Position numbers and translations under genes: made by a program. Positions 30,240 through 37,166 of a DNA stretch of 64,000 nt are shown piece after piece; position 1 is the first letter of the stretch; each line of letters begins with the position of its first letter. The stretch is from Acidobacteria bacterium 13_1_20CM_3_53_8 (GTDB taxonomy: Bacteria > Acidobacteriota > Blastocatellia > Pyrinomonadales > Pyrinomonadaceae): the NCBI GenBank assembly GCA_001920415.1, contig MNJR01000026.1, forward strand, positions 62,001-126,000. The letters are read 5' to 3'. The notes beneath the pieces were generated by a model. It saw only the letters and a program-made list of their open reading frames with translations, was not told where the DNA came from and searched no databases.

Positions 30240-32798
30240 TTACAGTGTATTATTTTGTCTAATTATTCCTATCAAATCATGAATTGCAGAATCAAATTGG
30301 TAAGACAGGATTTTGAAGAGAACTGAAGCAAAAATCACATTATCAGGCTCGTATTGTATCTGCTGTAGCTCTTTATACACTCCTTTCATCGAAGGATTAG
30401 CAAGATTTATCCAGACTTCATTACCTACCTTCCATGCTTTCTTACTAGGCAATCCAGTAACCTCAACAAATTTTATTACTGGACCCACCTCTTGCCTAAC
30501 AATATTAGGCACGGGTTTTGATCTTTGTTTTCCTTCAAGTATATTAGTTGTTGTAAGGTCAATTATTTCGTTGTTGAACGATGCTAAGTAAGCTTTTATA
30601 AGTGCCGCTTCTAAAATAGCTTGTTCAGCATCGTGTCGAGTAGCGGATATAACAATACTATCTTCTTGCGCTAGCATTGCAGCTTGAAGTTCCACGAAAT
30701 CATCTTCTTTGTGATATAGTTTTTTGCCGTCGAGATCCGTTAACTCACTTACCACCCTGCCTTGAGTGTATTGGATATAAACTTTTTCATAGTCTAACAA
30801 CTGTTTTAACGAGAGCCGCTCTTCGCGCTTATATCTGCGCGCTTTGTAATCGTCTAAACGCTTAAGTATACGCTCTCTCAAACTAGCTTCTGCATTACTG
30901 TACATATAAGTAAGTACAAGTGCTGCAAAATCACGCTCCTCTATTTCCTTGCGATGGGTTTGATTTACAAGTTTATCTATAAAGCCGAAGCTTTTATCCA
31001 TGATGAAACGTTTCTTTGCTCGAAATTTTTCATCTTTGATGACTCGGTCGCGGCCTGCGGGAAGACTTATAGAATTAGACGAGAAGTTGAAAACAGCCTC
31101 ACAAAAAGACATATGTTCAGGTAACCAATCTATTATAGGCTCATTTGTAACGAATATGCCCTCATTTAAAATATCTACAGATCCCTCGAAGTTAACAACG
31201 GATTGCATGTCGGATTTCGGCAGCCAAATAAAACCACTAAAATCATCACCATATAATTCAAATTCGACAACATGCTCGTATGGTTGATAGTAATCTTTAG
31301 GCTCTATATTCCAGCCTTCTGTTAAAGCTATCTTGGATATGTCGTCTCGACTTAGTTCTAGTAAATCAGGGTCCCATTCTAACCATAATTCTTTTAGCTC
31401 TACCTGCTCCACCTTCCGAAAGTAATATGCTATTGCCTCCTCGGATTTAAATTCTTCAATTTTATTCTCTGACAATTTAACAATAGCAGTAGTTCCAATT
31501 GTATCATCAGATGATTTCTCAAGTTTGATATTGTCCGTTACGCTAGTTAGTTCAAATTGAAGTGGCGTTTCATTCTCTTTATGGCTTCTGATGGTGATGC
31601 TGCCAGAGGATTTGAAGCAAGATAATAGACCAATCCCGAACGTCGCTATAAGATTTTTCCCTAAAGTTTGCTGAAGTAGAGTTACAATATCAGGCTTAGA
31701 AGAAATAGTATTCCCAATCCATACTACTGTGTCTTGTACGTCGGTGAGATCCATACCAATGCCATTATCATCAATTCTAAATGCTCTAGGTTTGTCCTGC
31801 TCGTAGTCATAGTAAACTGTTAATAATATTTGAGGATTATACGATGCGTTACGCTTCTGTTGTTTAGCGCGTCTAACCAAACATGAATCAAGACTATTTT
31901 GGACCAATTCACGTATGAACACATCTTCCCGATCATAAACCCCCTCTATTAATATCCTTAGAATCTCTGGCGTATTAGTTTTGAATTGGAGTGTTTGGTC
32001 TAGTGGAGACTCAAGCCTTCTCTGCTCTAATTCAACTCTCCTAATTGGTTTCAATATCGTATCAAAATAGGGGCGTACGATTTCCAATTGCCGTTCAATA
32101 ATCTCTTTATATTCCAAAACTGCTTGATCACCTTGTTCACTGAATGTTAAAGCACTCATTAAGATGCTATCTTCTTCCCTTGTTATACCTGAGATTTGAA
32201 AGTGTCTTCTCCAATGAAACGCACTGGTTTCATCCAATTCCAAATGTCGAAACACAATTTCAGGAGCACGAGACGCATCTGCGTGACAAATATCTGCAAG
32301 AGAAAGACAAGCCCCAAGTTTTCTTAAGTCCACAGCCTCATTTCCCAATACAGTACGATGAGGAATATCATTTAGGTCATAAACACCATGTCCGCGGATC
32401 ACTTGGGATATAGCATCACTTTCATGAATGCTTAATCCTAAAATATCTCGATATTTTAGGAGGAAATCATGTGCCCTTTGAATATGGTTATCTCTGGCAG
32501 CTTTCTCATCGTCCGGTCTACGAGGTATCATAAGAGCATCATGAAAGAAGGTTGCGCATATTAGACAGAATAACTCAGAGGCGTTAAATATTCGCTGCAA
32601 ATCTGAGTCAGGTATAAGCCAATCATAATTTCTCTCTACAGCTGAGATATGAGATAGTCCATGAGGCGTGAAGGAAATATGAGAGCCAGCTTGAGAATAT
32701 TCTAAGAACTGGTGCGCCTTCGTTTCAATTACTTGAACTCTTGGATAATATTCATTCGACAATTCTTGAAGTCTTTGGCGAACTTTTGAAGTAATCAT
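30240..32798 (-). CDS. HD-like plus HSP90/GHKL-type ATPase protein
   Basis: 852 residues, with AAAGGAG 7 nt before the ATG. The N-terminal ~260 residues look like a metal-dependent HD phosphohydrolase: H46/H50 in HGLSHI, H86-D87 in FFHD, H137 in RGHG, and D169 in LADICHAD. Residues ~280-430 are a GHKL/HSP90-type ATP-binding domain: RELVQNSLDS (N box), DDNGIGMD (G1) and TFGIGLLS (G2). A beta-rich middle and a helical C-terminus resemble an HSP90-like middle domain but are divergent. Fusion of nucleotide hydrolase and GHKL ATPase in a mobile islet suggests an anti-phage or stress system; this is inference. The gene is AT-rich with codon use unlike its neighbours. Confidence 0.8.
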   Translation of the reverse strand: MITSKVRQRLQELSNEYYPRVQVIETKAHQFLEYSQAGSHISFTPHGLSHISAVERNYDWLIPDSDLQRIFNASELFCLICATFFHDALMIPRRPDDEKAARDNHIQRAHDFLLKYRDILGLSIHESDAISQVIRGHGVYDLNDIPHRTVLGNEAVDLRKLGACLSLADICHADASRAPEIVFRHLELDETSAFHWRRHFQISGITREEDSILMSALTFSEQGDQAVLEYKEIIERQLEIVRPYFDTILKPIRRVELEQRRLESPLDQTLQFKTNTPEILRILIEGVYDREDVFIRELVQNSLDSCLVRRAKQQKRNASYNPQILLTVYYDYEQDKPRAFRIDDNGIGMDLTDVQDTVVWIGNTISSKPDIVTLLQQTLGKNLIATFGIGLLSCFKSSGSITIRSHKENETPLQFELTSVTDNIKLEKSSDDTIGTTAIVKLSENKIEEFKSEEAIAYYFRKVEQVELKELWLEWDPDLLELSRDDISKIALTEGWNIEPKDYYQPYEHVVEFELYGDDFSGFIWLPKSDMQSVVNFEGSVDILNEGIFVTNEPIIDWLPEHMSFCEAVFNFSSNSISLPAGRDRVIKDEKFRAKKRFIMDKSFGFIDKLVNQTHRKEIEERDFAALVLTYMYSNAEASLRERILKRLDDYKARRYKREERLSLKQLLDYEKVYIQYTQGRVVSELTDLDGKKLYHKEDDFVELQAAMLAQEDSIVISATRHDAEQAILEAALIKAYLASFNNEIIDLTTTNILEGKQRSKPVPNIVRQEVGPVIKFVEVTGLPSKKAWKVGNEVWINLANPSMKGVYKELQQIQYEPDNVIFASVLFKILSYQFDSAIHDLIGIIRQNNTL

Positions 32799-33080
32799 TT
32801 ATCGCTCCTTTTGTAATAAGGGCTTATGTAGAAGATGATTCATGAGAATTTTATCAAGCCATAAGCAATTTAACTTTGAGGGCATATAATGCCATAAATT
32901 CGGCAACGCTTATACCTGCACGAAGAGCGAATTCGATTGAATCTATAAAAGCCTATACAAAAGCATAATAGATTAATGCCCCGCTTTAGACAGGCATGAG
33001 TTTCTTATGGATGGGGCGTAGAATATACGCAAACAGGTGAAAGTGCATCTAGAGGCAGAAAGCTACTCAGGTGACGTTGA

Positions 33081-33119
33081 CAATGCGGAGGCCAAGGTTC
33101 GATCCCCCTCTGCTCCACC
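33081..33119 (+). repeat. Degenerate tRNA-Ala 3' end (attR-like)
   Basis: It matches the tRNA 3' half (CAATGCGGAGG then GGTTCGATCCCCCTCTGCTC and CAC) but has lost one base of the T-arm stem and has no 5' half, so it cannot be a tRNA. A GC-rich hairpin (GGCCAGCCGTGTGGTTGGCC region) and T-rich sequence follow at about 33137-33175. Confidence 0.8.
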
Positions 33120-33190
33120 AAAAGATTTAAGCAGTTGCGGCCAGCCGTGTGGTTGGCCGTTCTGCTTTCTCTATTCAAACAGTGAGAAAG

Positions 33191-33337
33191 TAATGCCGGA
33201 TTGCACAATAAAATAAGGTACAGCAAAAGACTATCCACGCGCATCACATGAAACGACACGAAGTCAGTCGCTAGGTTTCGTGTCGTTTCGTGTGTCTTCG
33301 TGGATAGTCTTTTGACCTTATTCTGTAATCCGGTATA
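33191..33337. repeat. Composite repeat: family H copy 3 inside family I copy 2
   Basis: Outer arms ATGCCGGATTGCACAATAAA and complement (ending GTAATCCGGTAT) are those of family I. The centre, 33225-33312, is a complete family H element (CTATCCACGCGCATCACATG arm). This indicates insertion of one repeat into the other or joint formation. Confidence 0.8.
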
Positions 33338-33418
33338 AAGACAGCGGCGGGTTGCAGTGAGAGCAGCCCGCCGCATCTACTTTTTGTGTTCCTGAATGGT
33401 GGATTGGATTGGCCTGCT

Positions 33419-33901
33419 TTATCGTGTTGGCGGCTCTCCGATATTGCTCACGTGATTCTGTATGAGTTGCCATTTATTTCCGCGCTTTATCCAAACGTGA
33501 GTGCTTCTGTATGTAGGCTTACCGTTTACAACCCCGCGATGAGTCATCACCGCAAGCCTTCCATTATCGTAGAAGCGAACCTGATACTCGTCGGCCACGT
33601 CCGTGTCGTCACTATGTTTTAGGCCAGCCATGTACTGCGTCTTGTTCGTGATTTGACCGGTGGGCGTAGTGTCCACGTAGTCGTCGGCCACTATACCGTT
33701 GATAGTCTGTCTGTCCGCATCGTTGAGCCTTAACTCGGCTGCCGTCCATTGTCTATCCAGGGCTATCAACTCTTGCTCGGCGCTGCTGTTATTGCTAGCC
33801 TTTCTATGAGCCGTCCTGTCGCCCGTCGTTTGCGCGAAGGCGATTGAAGAAGCCGCTAGTGTCAGAACCGCGATTACAAGAATATACCTCAGTTGTTTCA
33901 T
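33419..33901 (-). CDS. DUF4440 / SnoaL-like exported protein
   Basis: 160 residues. A signal peptide (about residues 1-23, ending SIAFA) precedes a linker and an NTF2-fold DUF4440 domain: ELIALDRQWTAAELRLNDAD, IVADDYVDTTPTGQI, VRFYDNGRLAVMTHRG, and RSTHVWIKRGNKWQLIQNHV at the end. Members of the fold bind small molecules or act as small enzymes, and the ligand here cannot be inferred. GGAAGG lies 5 nt before the ATG. It is flanked by repeats on both sides. Confidence 0.88.
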   Translation of the reverse strand: MKQLRYILVIAVLTLAASSIAFAQTTGDRTAHRKASNNSSAEQELIALDRQWTAAELRLNDADRQTINGIVADDYVDTTPTGQITNKTQYMAGLKHSDDTDVADEYQVRFYDNGRLAVMTHRGVVNGKPTYRSTHVWIKRGNKWQLIQNHVSNIGEPPTR

Positions 33902-34130
33902 AGTTTCCTTCCTATCTGATTATTGAAAGGCTTAACAGAAGAGATGCGAATTAATCTCGAACTGGGAAGCTTGGAAGCGAGGTGGCGAACCTTGCGAGAC
34001 TGCTTGAACAAGTCTCTGCTTGGAGTAGATGGACAGTATGCCTGTTATGGCGATAAGTCAATGGTCAGGGAACTATCACTCAGGTACTATTCATTCTCTA
34101 TGTCAACAACCGAATTTTCCCGCCAGAGCG

Positions 34131-34220
34131 AAAAAGCTATCCACGCGCATCACACGAAACAACACGAAACGAGCTAGATGAAATTCATGTTGTTTCGTGT
34201 GATTTAGTGAATAACTCTTT
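34131..34220. repeat. Inverted repeat, family H copy 4
   Basis: Arms CTATCCACGCGCATCACACG and complement ending GATTTAGTGAATAACTC. It lies in a 480-bp region (33902-34382) without any gene I can support; a plus-strand open frame at 33923-34177 runs into this repeat and is not coding-like. Confidence 0.8.
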
Positions 34221-34307
34221 TTCTTTCAAGAATGAATAGACCCTAACTATCACTAATGAATGCTCACTTATGAGTATAGTGATAAAGATATATCTAACAA
34301 AATGAGA

Positions 34308-34340
34308 AACCGGCGCGCATAGGTTTACGCACCGGCTTCA
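34308..34340 (-). terminator. Rho-independent terminator of the cupin gene
   Basis: On the minus strand a GC-rich stem (GCCGGTGCG with CGCGCCGG, one mismatch) and a short loop are followed by TTTCTCATTTTGTT. It starts 43 bp after the cupin stop codon. Confidence 0.65.
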
Positions 34341-34382
34341 ACACATTCTCACCTTGCTCTGCTCGCAGGTTCGACCTTCCAG

Positions 34383-34745
34383 TTAGCTTCCCTGCTTCGC
34401 GTAGTTAGCGCCGCCTTGAAAGTCTATGCCGACGAAAGGTTCGTCGCCGACTATCCAGGCATCATGTCCGGGAGGAATCGAGGTTACGTCGCCGGGGCCT
34501 ATCTCTAGCTCTGACCCGTCATCCATTCTAATCCCCATACGCCCGGAGATTGTGTAAACCATATGGGCAACCTGACAACTATCAGTTCCAGCAACGGGCT
34601 TGACGCACTCTGACCATTTCCAGCCGGGCTGAAAAGTCGCGCGCATTACTTGAGCGCCGCCCATGTCCAGAATCTCCACCTTTCCCTTATCAACATTGCG
34701 CGTTTCCTCTGGCGAATCAAAACTCTTGTTTACTGTCTCTGCCAT
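34383..34745 (-). CDS. Cupin-domain protein
   Basis: 120 residues: MAETVNKS start, then a single cupin barrel (about residues 35-110) with the two cupin motifs in degenerate form: MRATFQPGWKWSECVKPVAG and PGDVTSIPPGHDAWIVGDEP. The second motif keeps PGD and H, but the first lacks the usual HxH, so metal binding is uncertain. GGAGG lies 8 nt before the ATG. Similar proteins often bind small ligands or act in oxidative metabolism. It has its own terminator and no operon partner. Confidence 0.88.
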   Translation of the reverse strand: MAETVNKSFDSPEETRNVDKGKVEILDMGGAQVMRATFQPGWKWSECVKPVAGTDSCQVAHMVYTISGRMGIRMDDGSELEIGPGDVTSIPPGHDAWIVGDEPFVGIDFQGGANYAKQGS

Positions 34746-34852
34746 TCGTGTGCCTCCAGATATTAGAAATTATTAGAAGTTGAGCAAGGCTTTCTATAAC
34801 AGTTGAGGTGACAAGTCAATCTCATAGGAGCGTTGACGAATAAATAGCGGCT

Positions 34853-35842
34853 TCAGAAAGAGCCGTTGCCGGCGCTTGCGGTCGTCGCTTCGATTATGTA
34901 GCGCGTGCGTGAATTGATCTTGACGTTGCGTGGCTTGTTGCTATATTCGACGCGAATCGAATGCGCGCCTATTTCGCCGGTTGGAAATTCTGGATAGAAG
35001 CTAAGCTCAACGGAGAGCGTCATCATCTCTGCGACCCTTTGCGCGATTTGTGTGACATCGTCTTCAAGGCCGCGCGCGACGAAAGCTTCAGCGCCAATGG
35101 CCTCACTTAATCGAGCGGCTATGCGAGACGTTTCGCTTTCGGGAACATAAGCGCCGTCGGCATAAGCCGGAGTTGAGACGACGAAGGCGCAGGCGAACCC
35201 GCCGAAAGTATCAAGGCTATTGCCCATCTGCCTGTAATTCGCAAACGATGCGTTATCAACTCCATCCGTGATGATGATGAAAGCTAGCTTCCCTTGTCTA
35301 CGAGTCTCTACAACTTTTCTGAGAGCGTCGCGCGCAGAAGTATATAGAGCCGTGCCGCCTCCATACTTTTGATGTTCGAGCGCCGAAATCAGAGCTTTGC
35401 GCCCGGCTTGATCCCCTGCGTATTCGCCAACCCTCTTGAACCTGTTATTGAAGACGAAGAGCACGTAATTGTTGCGCGGATCGGCGGCCTTTACGAACGT
35501 GCTAACGATATGGCGCGTGCGCTGGGCAGCGACTCCGCGCATAGAGTCGGAGATGTCAACCAGAAATGCTACGGTCGTGGGCGCTTCATGTTGCTGTATG
35601 AAAGCTATCTGCTGCTCGCGGTCGTCTGCAAAGAGTTTTAATGTTGAGGCGTCCAATGCAATAGCCCTGTGACGCCTGGTATCGGTCGCAGACACGGAGA
35701 CGCGCACCAGCCTTGTGTTCACAGAGATAGTATCTTCCGGTCCAAGCCCGGCATCCTGCGCGCTAGCCTTCTCGCCGCATATTAGAATGAGGGCGAAAAG
35801 CGCTATGGCGATTGACTGATGCTTTATCCCCAGACTCATCAT
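34853..35842 (-). CDS. VWFA-domain exported protein
   Basis: 329 residues from the ATG at 35842, chosen because a signal peptide follows directly (IAIALFALILICGEKASAQ); a GTG at 35893 would extend it by 17 residues. The mature part starts with the acidobacterial-type segment (ISVNTRLVRVSVSATDTRRH) and has a VWA domain with MIDAS DISDSM (about residue 95). It is divergent in sequence from the copies at 1 and 44030, so the family has expanded, not duplicated recently. The role is unknown; the fold is an adhesion/interaction module. Confidence 0.86.
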   Translation of the reverse strand: MMSLGIKHQSIAIALFALILICGEKASAQDAGLGPEDTISVNTRLVRVSVSATDTRRHRAIALDASTLKLFADDREQQIAFIQQHEAPTTVAFLVDISDSMRGVAAQRTRHIVSTFVKAADPRNNYVLFVFNNRFKRVGEYAGDQAGRKALISALEHQKYGGGTALYTSARDALRKVVETRRQGKLAFIIITDGVDNASFANYRQMGNSLDTFGGFACAFVVSTPAYADGAYVPESETSRIAARLSEAIGAEAFVARGLEDDVTQIAQRVAEMMTLSVELSFYPEFPTGEIGAHSIRVEYSNKPRNVKINSRTRYIIEATTASAGNGSF

Positions 35843-35980
35843 CGCCAAAAAAGGAAGAACGGTTTTATGACTTTTATATTCTATGCGCCGCACATTCTAT
35901 CACTTAAGAACAAAGTGTAAAGCAGTTTGTAAGCGGTAAAGATATATTTATAGCTATTTGCAGATGAACGCGCGAATAAT

Positions 35981-36239
35981 AAAAGGCAAAAGGTAAAAGT
36001 AAGACGGAAATCAAATTTAAGATTAACGTGAGTTCGATATAAGACAAAAGAGAAGTACGAGCAAGTGAATTATCCACTAAATCACACTAAACAACACGAA
36101 GAGAAGAATTCGTTTAGTGTAGTTTCGTGTGATGCGCGTGGATAGTTCTCTCTTACGTTGAATCCACGTTAAGATTAAGAGAGAAAGAGTAATAGCTCTC
36201 TCTTCATCCTAATCCTTTTACCTTTTTACTTTTGACTTT
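35981..36239. repeat. Composite repeat: family H copy 5 inside family C copy 3
   Basis: Outer arms are AAAAGGCAAAAGGTAAAAGT (35981-36000) and the complement ending near 36239. The centre contains a family H element, 36069-36148 (TTATCCACTAAATCACACTA arm), and the TAATAGCTCTCTCTTCATCC tract shared with the copy at 4151. It fills most of the 416-bp gap. Confidence 0.8.
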
Positions 36240-36258
36240 GCGAAGCACGCGGCACGGC

Positions 36259-36588
36259 CTAATGTCTATTGGCGTTTGAAGCGGGCGCGGTGACGCCGCC
36301 GCTCTGGTGAACGTTGCCCGGCTGAGTTCCCGGCACATCGCTGGACGCATTGCTGTTTGTTCCGCCAATTCCTGCGTTGTGAGGACCAACGCCTTCGCTC
36401 TGAGGCGCATTCGTGCTGCCTGTCTGTGTGACGCCGGATGTACCGCTCCTGCCGCTCGTCCCTGTAATATTGCTGGTAGCCCCTGCGGCGTTTGCGTTCG
36501 CAGGCGCGCTTGGACTTGTAGTGGTTGTGCCGCAAGCACAACAAAGCGAAGCGGTGAATAAGATTGAAAGAGCTACTGTCGGTCGCAT
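36259..36588 (-). CDS. Small putative lipoprotein, low complexity
   Basis: 109 residues from the ATG at 36588, with AGGGGGA upstream. The N-terminus is a lipoprotein-like signal (VALSILFTASLCCACG) with a cysteine after Ala. The rest is Gly/Ser/Thr/Asn/Pro-rich low complexity without recognisable domain (for example SNITGTSGRSGTSGVTQTGS). It is probably an intrinsically disordered surface lipoprotein. The function is unknown. Confidence 0.65.
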   Translation of the reverse strand: MRPTVALSILFTASLCCACGTTTTSPSAPANANAAGATSNITGTSGRSGTSGVTQTGSTNAPQSEGVGPHNAGIGGTNSNASSDVPGTQPGNVHQSGGVTAPASNANRH

Positions 36589-36632
36589 CTTGAATCCCCC
36601 TGAGTGAATGAAGATGAGATTAAACTGTAGGA

Positions 36633-36662
36633 AGAAGGGGCGGACATTTAGAGCCGCCCCTT
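36633..36662 (-). terminator. Terminator of the LysM gene
   Basis: Stem AAGGGGCGG with CCGCCCCTT separated by a short loop (about 36635-36643 and 36654-36662), located ~31 bp after the stop codon at 36694 on the minus strand. On that strand CTTCTTCC follows, so the T-tract is weak. Confidence 0.55.
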
Positions 36663-36693
36663 TATCGTGTCTGTTTCCTGTACGTCCAACCAT

Positions 36694-36906
36694 CTAACTC
36701 GCGGTCGGGATGGTCAACTCTTGCCCAACCTGTATGTTGTTAGGGTCTTCTATCTTGTCCCGGTTGGCGTAATAGATGTCCATGTATTTGCTCGCGTCGC
36801 CATAGAAGTGTTGGCTGATTTTCGAGAGCGTGTCACCGGGCTTCACCGTATAAGTCTGCTCTGCGCTTTGCCCGGCCTGTCCTTGACTGTCCTTTTCGTC
36901 TGCCAT
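36694..36906 (-). CDS. Small LysM protein
   Basis: 70 residues from the ATG at 36906, with GGGAGAG 10 nt upstream. A single LysM domain covers residues ~20-68: YTVKPGDTLSKISQHFYGDA, YANRDKI and VGQELTIPTAS. It has no signal peptide, so either it is a cytoplasmic or cell-associated LysM of the YgaU type or it leaves the cell by another route. LysM binds peptidoglycan or chitin-like GlcNAc polymers. An N-terminal Asp/Gln-rich stretch precedes the domain. Confidence 0.88.
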   Translation of the reverse strand: MADEKDSQGQAGQSAEQTYTVKPGDTLSKISQHFYGDASKYMDIYYANRDKIEDPNNIQVGQELTIPTAS

Positions 36907-37032
36907 AGCGTCTACTCTCCCTTTTGAAGTTGTGAACTCGCTGAAAAGTTTCCGAAGTATGCTGAATCTACCACCGAGCGCGCTCTTGAGTAAACCGAGC
37001 GAGAAGGGCTGCGGCCTTGGTTGATGAAAAAG

Positions 37033-37061
37033 AAGCAGCAGGCTATGAATGCCTGCTGCTT
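37033..37061 (-). terminator. Terminator of the eight-repeat protein
   Basis: Perfect 11-bp stem AAGCAGCAGGC with GCCTGCTGCTT and a 7-nt loop. On the minus strand it is followed by CTTTTTCATC, a T-run. It lies 105 bp beyond the stop codon at 37167. Confidence 0.7.
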
Positions 37062-37166
37062 GCGGAAGTTCAGATTGATCGCGGGCTTCAATGCCAACTG
37101 CTCTAGCGTCTGCACGCGACTTCAGTGTTTTGCCCACACGATTAAGTCGGGCGGTTCTGAGATTAG

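Larger units (their letters stand above)
30103..33119. mobile_element. tRNA-Ala-associated islet, about 3.0 kb
   Basis: The segment between the intact tRNA 3' end and its degenerate duplicate is clearly more AT-rich than both flanks and carries one gene on the opposite strand. No integrase or transposase gene is present, so it is either a remnant of a larger island or was mobilised in trans. Hairpins resembling the downstream region of the tRNA occur after both copies (30122-30142 and around 33139-33163), as if the tRNA terminator was duplicated too. Confidence 0.7.

Noticed and set aside
33081-33119. Second tRNA-Ala gene
   Set aside because: Only the 3' half exists and its T-arm stem has lost a base; it cannot fold into a tRNA.
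33923-34177. 84-residue plus-strand ORF
   Set aside because: It ends in a family H repeat and has no homology-like features.
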